NCBI RefSeq assembly: GCF_001696605.3
Contig: NZ_CP031716.1
Location: forward strand, 620,001-684,000
From: Acinetobacter wuhouensis
GTDB lineage: Bacteria; Pseudomonadota; Gammaproteobacteria; Pseudomonadales; Moraxellaceae
Direction of reading: 5' to 3'
DNA: 64,000 bases
Shown here: piece after piece, positions 1 to 8,805 of the stretch
Position numbering within the stretch: position 1 is the first letter of the stretch
Layout: each line of letters starts with the position of its first letter
Translations under genes and position numbers: made by a program
Notes under the pieces: generated by a model
What the model was told of the DNA's origin: nothing
Database searches by the model: none
Seen by the model: the letters and a program-made list of their open reading frames with translations, nothing else

Positions 1-1043
1 CCTGTAAAGTATGCTGTCATGTAAATTGAATTAATCCGTGATTTGGCATCTGGGCGTAAACGGAAAATGATGTTCTGATTACTGCTATGAATGGTGGCAA
101 GTCCTAAATTAATCAGCCCATAACCCAATATATAACTGATGAGATATGTCCCACCGAGGTATAGTAATCCCCAGCTGAGTAACATGATTGAAACACCAAT
201 CCAAGTCAGAATCGCTGTATGCCCGCGATCTGCAATTTTACCGATTTGAGCTGTAGATAAGGCACCAAATACACCAATAAGGGTCACGACACCGACCAGA
301 ACATCAGGTAATTTAAATGGTTCTGAAGTGAGTAGAACCGCAATAGTTGAAAATAGAATACTCATTGCGGCAAATGCAAAACCACCGATTACAGCACGAT
401 AAACAAGGCGACGTTCTTCCTTGAGTAAAACCGCCATGGATTGAAAAATTTTGCCATAACTCATTTTAAAAGTAGGTACATGTGGTAAACGACTTTTGAG
501 TAAAAATGCGAGGAGTAGCATCAATCCTGCACTGACAAAGTAAATAAGTTTCCAGTTAAATAAGTTAGAGAGTAATCCAGCAAGACTGGTTGAAAGTAGT
601 AAGCCAACCAATAGCCCACTCATTAAAAAGCCGACCACTTCCCCAGTTTTTTCAGGTTTTACTGCCATAGTTGCTAGGGGAATCAAGACTTGAGCTGCAA
701 CTGAGAACAACCCTGTAATAATCGTTCCGATCCATAACATTGGTAAATTTACCGCAAAAGCACAAAGCAATAAGCCAATCGCAGTGCAGAACATCAGCCA
801 AGGAATGAATTTGATTTTATTGACAATATCACCCATCGGAACAATAAATAATAAACCGACTGCATAGGAAACTTGGGCAAATGTCACAGTGAGAGCCACT
901 TGTGACTCAGGCATATTGAAGTATTGCTGAATGGAATGAATCAAGGGTTGGCAGTAATAGTTCGCTCCTGCGCATAAACCGCAGGCAATCGCCATTAGCC
1001 AAAGTAAAGCTTTGTTTTGGCTAATATCGAGTTGGGCATTCAT
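1..1043 (-). CDS. MFS transporter (3' end beyond window)
   Basis: An open frame of 347 codons starts at the ATG at 1043 and runs off the left edge without a stop. An AGGAAG ribosome binding site lies 6 bases upstream. The product is a chain of hydrophobic helices typical of a 12-TM major facilitator. It has a short polar N-terminus (MNAQLDISQNK), an early GDI loop after helix 2, and the conserved LRPDAKSRINSIYMTAYFTG block near the visible end, which is common in the YgaY/NepI-like drug and metabolite efflux branch. It begins 37 bases after the RidA-like gene and should be co-transcribed with it from the SoxR-type promoter at 1562-1592. The substrate cannot be told from sequence. A redox-cycling compound or toxic metabolite would fit the promoter, but that is inference. 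Confidence 0.85.
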   Translation of the reverse strand, partial: MNAQLDISQNKALLWLMAIACGLCAGANYYCQPLIHSIQQYFNMPESQVALTVTFAQVSYAVGLLFIVPMGDIVNKIKFIPWLMFCTAIGLLLCAFAVNLPMLWIGTIITGLFSVAAQVLIPLATMAVKPEKTGEVVGFLMSGLLVGLLLSTSLAGLLSNLFNWKLIYFVSAGLMLLLAFLLKSRLPHVPTFKMSYGKIFQSMAVLLKEERRLVYRAVIGGFAFAAMSILFSTIAVLLTSEPFKLPDVLVGVVTLIGVFGALSTAQIGKIADRGHTAILTWIGVSIMLLSWGLLYLGGTYLISYILGYGLINLGLATIHSSNQNIIFRLRPDAKSRINSIYMTAYFT

Positions 1044-1080
1044 AAAAACTTCCTAGATTGCAGTATGGTTTGAGGGGGGA

Positions 1081-1527
1081 TTAAAGACAATAAGCAGTTG
1101 CTTCAATTTCGATCTGCATACTTTGTAAAGCAAGACACGGTACAGGAATAAGCGTGCAAGCAGGAAAGGCTTGATCTTTCCATAACTTTTGCATTTCTTG
1201 GATTAAAAATTGATGCTTTTTGGGGCTATGATCAACCACCAATATTCTTAAAACAGCAATATCGAATAATGATGCACCTACAGCATCGAGAGCATGTTGC
1301 ACATTGAGAAAAGCTTGATGTACTTGCTGCGCAAAATCATTTGCTAGTTGACCGTGTTGGTTTTCACCACCTTGACCAGAAATATGCAAGATTCGTAGAT
1401 AATGGCGTATTTCAGCCACATGACTATACGCAAATGCAGATGGATTATAAAGTGTATTTGGATTAACCATTTTGAATGGTTTGATACCTGAAGGCTGGTT
1501 TGGTAATGATGATTGCTTTGTATTCAC
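1081..1527 (-). CDS. RidA/YjgF/UK114 family protein, atypical
   Basis: This 148-aa protein has the RidA-family fold signature: LYNPSAFAYSHV near the N-terminus, ISGQGGENQHG in the middle, and a C-terminal VPCLALQSMQIEIEATA strand. Archetypal RidA enamine/imine deaminases have an Arg in the PAR motif that holds the substrate carboxylate. Here the matching site reads PAC, so it probably belongs to one of the Rid subfamilies that lack 2-aminoacrylate deaminase activity. The GTG start at 1527 fits a leader of about 30 nt downstream of the SoxR-type -10 box and is preceded by AAAGAG. An internal ATG at 1470 is the alternative and would give a more usual 129 aa. It is first in a two-gene unit with the MFS transporter. 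Confidence 0.85.
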   Translation of the reverse strand: MNTKQSSLPNQPSGIKPFKMVNPNTLYNPSAFAYSHVAEIRHYLRILHISGQGGENQHGQLANDFAQQVHQAFLNVQHALDAVGASLFDIAVLRILVVDHSPKKHQFLIQEMQKLWKDQAFPACTLIPVPCLALQSMQIEIEATAYCL

Positions 1528-1561
1528 ACGGATACTCTTTAGACGAATTTAATATTTTGCT

Positions 1562-1592
1562 AGTATCAAAGCTCAGGTTAACTTGAGGTCAA
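1562..1592 (-). promoter_or_regulatory. SoxR-type promoter with 19-bp spacer
   Basis: Read on the minus strand there is TTGACC (1587-1592), a 19-base spacer and GATACT (1562-1567). The spacer region holds GCTCAGGTTAACTTGAGG (plus strand, 1571-1588), which matches 16 of 18 positions of the E. coli soxS operator palindrome. Promoters controlled by MerR-family proteins have overlong 19-20 bp spacers that the regulator untwists. The site points into the RidA-like/MFS operon and sits directly upstream of the divergent soxR-like gene, so it probably also gives autoregulation. Confidence 0.8.
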
Positions 1593-1677
1593 GTCAAAAT
1601 TGAAAAAATCTGACATTGAAAATGAAACTCTCTCAACAGGCTCCATGCCAGTACAGACAGTAGTGCAAAAGGATGTG

Positions 1678-2172
1678 ATGGGTTTTGAGCATTCATCTGA
1701 AGAACAGCAAGTAGGACAATGGTTAACCATTGGGGAATTCGCTCAACGCAGTGCAGTCAGTGTTTCGGCAATCAGATTTTATGAAGAAAAAGATTTGATT
1801 TGGAGTACGCGTACGCAGGGGAATCAGCGACGCTATCCGCGGGCGATGTTGAGGCGCGTTGCGATTGTTAAAATCGCACAGCAGGTCGGGATTAGCTTAC
1901 AACAAGTTCATGATGCATTTGCTGTATTGCCAAGGCATAAAGTTGCGAGTAAATCGGATTGGCAAGCCATGTCACAGCATTGGCAAATGCAACTTGATCA
2001 ACAAATTATGAATTTACTCAAACTGCGACAACAGTTAGATCAATGCATTGGTTGCGGGTGTTTATCCCTAGATCAATGTCCACTGCGAAATCCTGATGAT
2101 CAATTAGGAAAGGCATCCGCAGGTGCTCATTTTCAAGAGGTGCTGATGAACTTATTAAAAGCACCTGATTAG
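1678..2172 (+). CDS. soxR: SoxR-like redox-sensing MerR-family regulator
   Basis: A MerR-type winged HTH (WLTIGEFAQRSAVSVSAIRFYE) is followed by a dimerisation helix and the [2Fe-2S] cysteine cluster CIGCGCLSLDQC. From the start chosen here the cysteines are C123, C126, C128 and C134, matching the CX2CXCX5C pattern of E. coli SoxR (C119-C130). The ATG at 1678 has AAAGGA just upstream and gives 164 aa, near the family length. The frame stays open to a TTG at 1600, but that overlaps the operator region. SoxR senses redox-cycling agents through its cluster. Outside enterics it usually controls small sets of efflux and redox genes directly, without SoxS, which fits the divergent RidA-like/MFS unit. 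Confidence 0.9.
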   Translation: MGFEHSSEEQQVGQWLTIGEFAQRSAVSVSAIRFYEEKDLIWSTRTQGNQRRYPRAMLRRVAIVKIAQQVGISLQQVHDAFAVLPRHKVASKSDWQAMSQHWQMQLDQQIMNLLKLRQQLDQCIGCGCLSLDQCPLRNPDDQLGKASAGAHFQEVLMNLLKAPD

Positions 2173-2180
2173 TAGCTAGT

Positions 2181-3056
2181 CTAGTAGATGACCAATTGGG
2201 AATCGATGATTTTCCCTTTTTTCCCAATCCAAAACGGACGATTCACTGCGCCGTGACCGAACCAATTACATTGGAATAGCGGAATTTTTAACGGATCAAG
2301 ATGTTCTTTGACAATTTCGGCAATGGTCTGAGGCACATTTTTTTGTGGGCATTGATAAAAGTCCCCCAAAACTAATGCTTTTAAATTTGATGTATCAATA
2401 CTTTGTAAAAGTTGAACCAAAGAACGCTCAATACGGTAGTAAGGTTCACCGACATCCTCAAGTAATAATACACTTGGTTGCTGAAGTTGAACGTGGCTTG
2501 CTGTACCTTGTAAGGTACATAGCACAGTCAGATTACCACCTAAAATATGGATATCTTCTAATGCCAAATCTTGAGTTGATTCATTGAGTGCGGAAAGGGG
2601 GTAGTGGCTAGGCTTGGTCTGATCAGCATTGAGCAGACTAATGGTTTTCATTGCATCATAAGAAATTGGACTCGCATCCAAATTCTTTACAGCAATTTCT
2701 TGGAAAACAGGTGCATGTAAAGATTGTCCACCATGCATAGCGACATAATTGAGTAAAGCTGTAGTGTCAGAATAACCAATGATCGGTTTGTTCAACATCC
2801 ATTCATCTAAAAATGGCAATAACATGGCAGCACCAGTCCCTCCACGACCACACCAAATAGCATCTACATCTGCGTCAAGACAGGCTTGTTTTAGATCCGC
2901 AAGACGCTGTTCAACCGTCCCTGCTAAATAACGATATTGAGAAAATACATGTTCACCTAAACTCACTGTGTGACCTAAGCGTTCTAAATGTGTTTGCGCC
3001 AATTGGATATTTTCAACATCTACGCAAGCGCTTGGTGACACAATTCTAAAATGCAT
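2181..3056 (-). CDS. ldcA: LD-carboxypeptidase (S66 family, LdcA-like)
   Basis: The 291-aa protein matches muramoyltetrapeptide carboxypeptidase, which removes the terminal D-Ala from murein tetrapeptides during cytoplasmic peptidoglycan recycling. It has the nucleophile elbow GYSDTTALL (Ser about residue 96), the LLLEDVGE block (Glu about 200) and CNWFGHG (His about 268), which together form the Ser-Glu-His triad of family S66. CGRGGTGA near residue 69 is the usual glycine-rich loop. It has no signal peptide, as expected. It converges with soxR, with only 8 bp between the two stop codons. Length and motifs are complete. Confidence 0.93.
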   Translation of the reverse strand: MHFRIVSPSACVDVENIQLAQTHLERLGHTVSLGEHVFSQYRYLAGTVEQRLADLKQACLDADVDAIWCGRGGTGAAMLLPFLDEWMLNKPIIGYSDTTALLNYVAMHGGQSLHAPVFQEIAVKNLDASPISYDAMKTISLLNADQTKPSHYPLSALNESTQDLALEDIHILGGNLTVLCTLQGTASHVQLQQPSVLLLEDVGEPYYRIERSLVQLLQSIDTSNLKALVLGDFYQCPQKNVPQTIAEIVKEHLDPLKIPLFQCNWFGHGAVNRPFWIGKKGKIIDSQLVIY

Positions 3057-3132
3057 AATTTTCTCAAATTCCCCATATACTTTGCTACGAACTTAACGAT
3101 TTATATAGAAAGCGCAAGAGTTGTATATAAAA

Positions 3133-4059
3133 TTAATGCGCAAGTTTCTTTTTAGCTAATGTGATCATCATGACACCCATGATATTCAATAAGCAACCAA
3201 ACCATTGTATCGCATTCATATGCTCGCCGAGTAACGCGACGGCTAAAATAATGGTGAGAATTGGACCGATAGAACCAATCATGGCAGATTGCGCAGCACC
3301 TAAACGTGAAATACTTTGTGCAACCAAAATGGTTGGCAGTACGGTGACTAATAGACCTAGAGCGATGCCATACCAGATGATTTCTACAGGAAGTTGGCTG
3401 AGTAACTGAATAGGTTGTGGTGTGGCAATCACAAAATGCATCAATGTACCGAAACAGGCAATACTGAGTGCTAAACCTGTGTAATTCCAAGAACCGAATT
3501 TTTGAATTAGCCGAGGTGTCATGAGTAGATAACTAGCAAAACTCACTGCACTGGCAAAGACCAGACTGACTCCAAGCCAAAAATTACCTTCATGTGGCAC
3601 TGTGCTTTGCTCTTGCAGCATCACGATTACTGTACCGCCATAACTCAGTGCAATCGCAAGTATGGTTTTAAAATTCAACTTTTGCTTATAAATAAAGCTC
3701 GTGGCGATCACGGTGAGTGTTGGATAAAGAAATAAGATAATTCGTTCCAGTGAAGCACTGATATACATCAAGCCTGCAAAATCTAACCAACTCGAAAAAT
3801 AATAACCAATTAACCCAGCAGCGATGAGCAGAAGCCAATCTTTACTTGAAATATCCTTATTGTGGTGACGATTGAACCAGCAGAGCAATAGAAAGAATGG
3901 CAATGCACTTGCCATACGGAGCGCCATCAGCACCGTGCCATCGACCAAAGGCGAGAGGGCATAGGCTTGTTTAATAAAAATAGCCTTAGTGCTAAATAAG
4001 AACGCGGCACTGAGAGCATACAGTGATCCGAGTTGGGTACTCGATAAGGAGAGTTTCAT
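3133..4059 (-). CDS. EamA/DMT-family transporter
   Basis: A ten-helix drug/metabolite transporter of the EamA type. Two homologous halves each start with a polar-hydrophobic repeat (GSLYALSAAFLFSTKAIFIKQ and GVSLVFASAVSFASYLLM). The basic tail AKKKLAH is typical of the inner-membrane topology. I prefer the Met at 4059 (MKLSLSSTQLG) because the family normally begins just before helix 1. The frame is open to 4167, which would add a 36-residue N-terminus not seen in the family. The substrate is not predictable. A gap of about 70 bp separates it from ldcA on the same strand. Confidence 0.85.
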   Translation of the reverse strand: MKLSLSSTQLGSLYALSAAFLFSTKAIFIKQAYALSPLVDGTVLMALRMASALPFFLLLCWFNRHHNKDISSKDWLLLIAAGLIGYYFSSWLDFAGLMYISASLERIILFLYPTLTVIATSFIYKQKLNFKTILAIALSYGGTVIVMLQEQSTVPHEGNFWLGVSLVFASAVSFASYLLMTPRLIQKFGSWNYTGLALSIACFGTLMHFVIATPQPIQLLSQLPVEIIWYGIALGLLVTVLPTILVAQSISRLGAAQSAMIGSIGPILTIILAVALLGEHMNAIQWFGCLLNIMGVMMITLAKKKLAH

Positions 4060-4167
4060 AAAATTGACTGCATTGATCATGCCGAGATTAGGCATGTATG
4101 TTGGTATAAACAGTATAGATGTAGCTTTGGTAAAGTTAAAATGCAAAAAAGCTATGAAATCGTGCAA

Positions 4168-4988
4168 TAAAAGTGATCATTCAATACATTAATTGATTGA
4201 ATTTTAACTTATTGGCAAATGAATAAAGATGGTTGAAAATAAAACTGTCTATAAATCAGGCGGAAACTGCCTTGTTAAGAGGATGGAAGTATCCATGAAT
4301 TCACTATATGCACACTATTGGTGCATTATTAGGCAGTATAGAGAAATTTACTAGACTATTATTAATTGACAAAATGGCGAATGGAATAATTTTAAAATAA
4401 TTTGTAAGCTCTTTAGACATAAGTCTGGGTAAATTTAAAAAAATGTTACAAGTACTTTTTTTTATTAATGAAATTAAAAAAAGGAATAAAAAACGACTTA
4501 CATTTATGACAGGAAAAATGGTCTAAATAGCCAATTCAAGCTTAAAAAAAACTGTTATAAATTGTCAGAAATGTCAATTTTGTAATAAAACTTGGTGCTA
4601 AATCTATTGTTTTATGTGGGATTTAAACAGCGATGGCATTATCTATGAAATGCATCATCCTGCCATAAATGCCAATTAGAATAGTGGAAATAAGTAATAA
4701 CACTCGGAACATTGGGTGAAAAAATCAACAACTTACAAGATTGGGAAATAAATTAACCGAGTGAAGGTGAAAATTGCACTGGATAAAAATACGAAAAATC
4801 GAATGTTGGGTATATCGTACAATTATATTTATGAATCATCAGTTCAAAATATGGTCATTTATTAAATAAATATTGGGTAGTATTTTATAAAAGTTCAATT
4901 AGAATCCAAAAATTCATAACAACGCATCTGGGGAAGCATCGTCGATCCACGATGTTGACTTTAAGAAAAATTAGCTTGAGGAACGCTC
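4168..4988. other. long gene-free intergenic region upstream of pntAA
   Basis: About 820 bp of very AT-rich DNA with many A and T tracts and no open frame of convincing length or coding look. A weak hairpin CATCGT/ACGATG lies near 4938-4955, just before the pntAA ribosome site (GAGG, 4978-4981). It probably holds the pnt promoter and a long leader. I could not pick a confident -35/-10 pair. Confidence 0.5.
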
Positions 4989-6116
4989 ATGCAGATTGGA
5001 ATTCCAAAGGAAACTGTCGGCGGTGAAAACCGCGTAGCTGCAACGCCAGAGACAGTTAAAAAGTTGATTAGCGCTGGTCACAGTATCGTCATCGAACGTG
5101 GCGCTGGTAAAAAAGCGGCTTATATTGACAGTGCTTACGAACAAGTAGGTGCAAAAATTACGGATGATGCCTATACGGGTAGTCAAATTATTTTGAAAGT
5201 TCGTGCCCCTGAGGGTGAAGAGATTCAAAAGCTGACAGCAGGTACAACTGTTGTGGCAATGTTTGACCCATACCGCAATCCAAATCTTGACCAATTTGCA
5301 TCACAACAAGTGTCTGCATTTGCGTTAGAGCTTTTGCCACGTACACTTTCTCGTGCGCAAAATATGGACGTATTGTCTTCTCAAGCGAACCTTGCAGGTT
5401 ATAAATCTGTACTTCTCGCTGCTGCAGAATACCAACGTATGTTCCCAATGCTAATGACGGCTGCAGGTACAGTGAAGCCAGCACGTATTGTGATCATGGG
5501 CGTGGGTGTCGCAGGTCTTCAAGCGATTGCGACTGCAAAACGTCTAGGTGCTGTTGTTGAAGCAACGGATTTACGTCCAACTGCACGTGACCAAGTAGAA
5601 TCACTTGGTGGTAAGTGGTTAGACGTACCAATGTCTGATGAAGAAAAACAAAAAGCAGCTGATGCAGCGAAAAATGGTTATGGTTGGATGCCGGGTGAAG
5701 AATATATCCGTGATCAAGCGATTATCGTGGATAAGGCTGTATCAAATGCTGACATCGTGATTACGACAGCACTGTTACCAGGTCGTGACGCACCTCGCCT
5801 AATCAAAGCCGAAACTGTTGCCAAAATGAAACCAGGTTCAATCATCCTCGATATGGCGGTTGAAACAGGTGGTAACGTTGAAGGTTCTAAGAATGGTGAA
5901 AACGTTGTCACTGATAATGGTGTAACAATTCTTGGTATTCCAAATATTCCATCTACAGTATCGACAGAAGCATCGGCACTGTATGCACGTAACGTTTTCA
6001 ATTTCGTAGAAACGTTGTTTGATAAAGAGAAAAACTTTGCCATCAACCAAGAAGACGAAATTCAAAAAGCACTTCTAGTAACTCATGGCGGTCAAGTACT
6101 GCTCAAGCGTGGTTAA
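4989..6116 (+). CDS. pntAA: NAD(P) transhydrogenase alpha subunit, soluble part
   Basis: The 375-aa product is domain I, the NAD(H)-binding part, of the proton-translocating transhydrogenase. This enzyme passes hydride between NADH and NADP+ at the inner membrane, driven by the proton gradient. It starts with [17 protein letters not shown], typical of the alanine-dehydrogenase/PntA fold. It has the dinucleotide motif [18 protein letters not shown] (near residues 170-187) and the downstream ATDLRP. In enterics PntA is one chain. Here the membrane part is a separate gene 11 bases downstream, as in Rhodospirillum and many other proteobacteria. It is first in the pntAA-pntAB-pntB operon. Confidence 0.97.
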   Translation: MQIGIPKETVGGENRVAATPETVKKLISAGHSIVIERGAGKKAAYIDSAYEQVGAKITDDAYTGSQIILKVRAPEGEEIQKLTAGTTVVAMFDPYRNPNLDQFASQQVSAFALELLPRTLSRAQNMDVLSSQANLAGYKSVLLAAAEYQRMFPMLMTAAGTVKPARIVIMGVGVAGLQAIATAKRLGAVVEATDLRPTARDQVESLGGKWLDVPMSDEEKQKAADAAKNGYGWMPGEEYIRDQAIIVDKAVSNADIVITTALLPGRDAPRLIKAETVAKMKPGSIILDMAVETGGNVEGSKNGENVVTDNGVTILGIPNIPSTVSTEASALYARNVFNFVETLFDKEKNFAINQEDEIQKALLVTHGGQVLLKRG

Positions 6117-6127
6117 GGAGAGTCATC

Positions 6128-6448
6128 ATGGTTGAAACTATTACTATTTTCGTCTTAGCCATCTTTGTTGGTTACTACGTGGTTTGGGGTGTAACACCTG
6201 CATTACATACACCATTAATGGCAGTAACAAATGCATTGTCATCGATCATTATTGTGGGTGCGATGATTCAAACTGTCGGTATTCCTGGTGTTGTGGATGC
6301 TAATGTACAGTTCCAAGATATCAATGTTGTAAGTGTACTTGGTGCAGTTGCAGTATTCTTGGCAAGTATCAATATTTTTGGTGGTTTCGCAGTAACAGCG
6401 CGTATGCTTGAAATGTTTAAGCCAAAGCAAAAGAAAAAAGAGGGCTAA
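6128..6448 (+). CDS. pntAB: NAD(P) transhydrogenase alpha subunit, membrane part
   Basis: A 106-aa hydrophobic protein with three to four membrane helices, ending in the basic tail KPKQKKKEG. It is the alpha-side half of domain II, the proton channel. The helix-start [21 protein letters not shown] is strongly conserved in this family. It lies between pntAA and pntB with gaps of 11 and 3 bases, so translation is probably coupled. Confidence 0.96.
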   Translation: MVETITIFVLAIFVGYYVVWGVTPALHTPLMAVTNALSSIIIVGAMIQTVGIPGVVDANVQFQDINVVSVLGAVAVFLASINIFGGFAVTARMLEMFKPKQKKKEG

Positions 6449-6451
6449 TCC

Positions 6452-7906
6452 ATGGAATTCATTAAAGAATATGCGGATTGGTTCTACTTAGTAGGCGCAG
6501 TCCTTTTTATCTTAACATTGCGTGGTCTTTCTGGCCCTAAAACTGCAATTCAAGGTAACCGCTACGGTATGATCGCAATGGCGATCGCTGTGATCACGAC
6601 ATTCTTCGTTGCGGATCATCCTGTGATTTGGATGATTGGTGGGGCAATGGTGCTTGGTGCAGTGGTTGGTATTGCACGTGCACGTACTGTTCCAATGACT
6701 CAAATGCCTGAAACTGTTGCATTGATGCACTCTTTGGTAGGTTTGGCTGCGGTTTTGATTGCGATTGCTGCGATTCTGCATAACAACCAATTAACTGCTC
6801 TATTTGCTGACAATGAATCAGCTTTGACAGCTGCTGGTGTTCAGCATGCACACATGAGCAAAGTTCACTTATTTGAATTGTTCGTGGGTTGTTTTGTTGG
6901 TGCGATCACGTTTACAGCATCTGTATTTGCTTATGGTAAATTGGCTGCAAAAAAATGGGCAAAAACAATTTCTGGTGCATGGGTTAAACCTGTACAAGCA
7001 ATCATCTTCATTGCGATGTTAGCATGTGGTGTGTATTTCTTCACCACAGGCAATATGCAAGCTTTCTGGGCGATGACTGCACTTGCATTGGCATTCGGTT
7101 GGGTGTGGATTGCACCAGTTGGTGGCGGTGATATGCCAGTTGTAGTATCGCTCCTGAACTCATTCTCAGGTTGGGCTGCAGCAGGTATTGGTTTCACACT
7201 TGAAAACAACATGTTGATCGTTGCTGGTTCGCTTGTAGGTTCATCTGGTGCGATCTTGTCTTACATCATGTGTAAAGCAATGAACCGTTCGATCATCAAC
7301 GTTTTGTTTGGTGGTGCAATGGGTGGTGCTGCAGTTGCTACTGCAGACAAAGGTGAACAAGTTCAACGTAACTACCGTTCAGGTTCTGCGGATGATGCTG
7401 GCTTCTTGATGTCAAATGCGGACAGCGTTGTGATCGTACCTGGTTATGGTATGGCGCAAGGTCGTGCTCAAAACGCAGTAAAAGAATTGTGTGAAATCTT
7501 AAAAGAACAAGGTGTAACCGTTCGTTTTGCGATTCACCCAGTTGCAGGTCGTATGCCTGGTCACATGAACGTACTTCTTGCTGAAGCAGATGTTGCTTAT
7601 GAAGATATCTTGGAAATGGATGAGATTAACTCTGATTTCCCTGCAACAGATGTGGTACTGGTGATTGGTGCGAATGACGTTGTTAACCCTGCTGCTAAAG
7701 ATGATCCTAGCTCACCAATTTATGGTATGCCGATTCTTGAAGCACACAAAGCACGTACGATTATGGTGATCAAACGTTCTATGGCAACAGGTTATGCAGG
7801 CCTAGACAACGACTTGTTCTACAATGAAAAAACAATGATGATTTTCGGTGATGCGAAGAAAGTTGTTGAAGATATGACTAAAGCAATTAATGGTGGCGGA
7901 CACTAA
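6452..7906 (+). CDS. pntB: NAD(P) transhydrogenase beta subunit
   Basis: The 484-aa protein has an N-terminal membrane domain of about eight or nine helices (domain II) followed by the NADP(H)-binding domain III. Domain III is shown by the VPGYGMAQGRAQ glycine motif, HPVAGRMPGHMNVLLAEADV and DVVLVIGANDVVNPAA. All are complete and in the usual order. It ends the pnt operon and is followed by a strong terminator at 7956-7977. Confidence 0.97.
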   Translation: MEFIKEYADWFYLVGAVLFILTLRGLSGPKTAIQGNRYGMIAMAIAVITTFFVADHPVIWMIGGAMVLGAVVGIARARTVPMTQMPETVALMHSLVGLAAVLIAIAAILHNNQLTALFADNESALTAAGVQHAHMSKVHLFELFVGCFVGAITFTASVFAYGKLAAKKWAKTISGAWVKPVQAIIFIAMLACGVYFFTTGNMQAFWAMTALALAFGWVWIAPVGGGDMPVVVSLLNSFSGWAAAGIGFTLENNMLIVAGSLVGSSGAILSYIMCKAMNRSIINVLFGGAMGGAAVATADKGEQVQRNYRSGSADDAGFLMSNADSVVIVPGYGMAQGRAQNAVKELCEILKEQGVTVRFAIHPVAGRMPGHMNVLLAEADVAYEDILEMDEINSDFPATDVVLVIGANDVVNPAAKDDPSSPIYGMPILEAHKARTIMVIKRSMATGYAGLDNDLFYNEKTMMIFGDAKKVVEDMTKAINGGGH

Positions 7907-7955
7907 TCTTATTAGATTAATCCATCATCATCCCTCTGATTAAAAGAGGGAATTA

Positions 7956-7977
7956 AACCACCTTCGGGTGGTTTTTT
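7956..7977 (+). terminator. Rho-independent terminator of the pnt operon
   Basis: AACCACC-TTCG-GGTGGTT followed by a T run, a stable stem on a UUCG tetraloop. A second small hairpin (CCCTCT/AGAGGG) lies just upstream at 7932-7950. Confidence 0.92.
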
Positions 7978-8042
7978 ATTTTCTGTCTGAGGGAAATACT
8001 TTCTGCTAAGATTATTTGCACGGTCATTTAAGAATAAAAATC

Positions 8043-8741
8043 ATGAAAAAACCAACTCCTATATTGCATTGTCTTTCTGTGAGTATATTGATGTTTTTTG
8101 CTGAGTCAGCATACGCTCAACTCTTTGAAATTAAAAATGCTTCAAAGCTTTATGATGTAATGATTGACACTCAGTGTGAGCAGAATGAATGTGGTGGTGA
8201 GGCTGAAGTTAAATTATTAAGAAAAGGAAGTAATACAGTTTTTCAGACATTTCATACTGAGGAATTATCTTTATATTTAAGTAAACAGTTTAAACCAAGC
8301 ATTCATAGCGAAATAATGAAAGATGAGCAAGGTATTTTATTTTTCGGTGATTTTAATTTTGATGGTACTGAAGATTTTGCCATTCAAAATGGCAATAATG
8401 GACCTTATGGCAGTCCTGTATATGACATTTATGTATTTAATCAAAGCAATAAAAAATTTGTATTGAGTCAAGAGCTAACGGCTTTAACTCAAGAAAATAT
8501 AGGAATGTTTGAAGTTAATCATCAAAATAAGCGAATTAAAGTCATGACAAAAGATGGTTGTTGTTATCATATTTGGTCCGAATATGAGGTTATACCCAAG
8601 AAAGGCTTATTACTTGTTCGAGAATTTATTGAAGCAGTCGTGATTGCAGGAGATAAAGTTGAAGTCACAGATCGGAATTTGGTAAAAGGGAAGTGGAAAG
8701 AAAAAACAAAATATTATCCAGTTGATCAGTACTATAAATAG
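8043..8741 (+). CDS. exported XAC2610-like protein
   Basis: The 232-aa product starts with a lysine-rich signal peptide and a hydrophobic core ending AESAYA, with probable cleavage before QLF, so it should be periplasmic. The central GDFNFDGTEDFAI is a DxNxDGxxD loop of the EF-hand/FG-GAP kind, followed by NGPYGSPVYDIYVF. That combination is characteristic of XAC2610-related proteins of unknown function. A Cys-Cys pair (DGCCYHIW) lies in the second half. I chose the ATG at 8043 because it begins a proper signal peptide; the frame is open to a TTG at 8016. Confidence 0.75.
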   Translation: MKKPTPILHCLSVSILMFFAESAYAQLFEIKNASKLYDVMIDTQCEQNECGGEAEVKLLRKGSNTVFQTFHTEELSLYLSKQFKPSIHSEIMKDEQGILFFGDFNFDGTEDFAIQNGNNGPYGSPVYDIYVFNQSNKKFVLSQELTALTQENIGMFEVNHQNKRIKVMTKDGCCYHIWSEYEVIPKKGLLLVREFIEAVVIAGDKVEVTDRNLVKGKWKEKTKYYPVDQYYK

Positions 8742-8761
8742 TCTTTCAAAAAATGTGCAAT

Positions 8762-8792
8762 AAAAAAGCCCATCCAAAGATGAGCTATTTTA
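8762..8792 (-). terminator. probable terminator downstream of secF
   Basis: On the minus strand GCTCATC-TTTG-GATGGGC is followed by TTTTTTA. The stem includes one G-U pair. It lies between the converging XAC2610-like gene and secF. Confidence 0.65.
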
Positions 8793-8805
8793 TTAATACT
8801 GAATA

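Noticed and set aside
4938..4955. Small hairpin before pntAA as a riboswitch
   Set aside because: Only a 6-bp stem, without any known riboswitch core or an expression platform.
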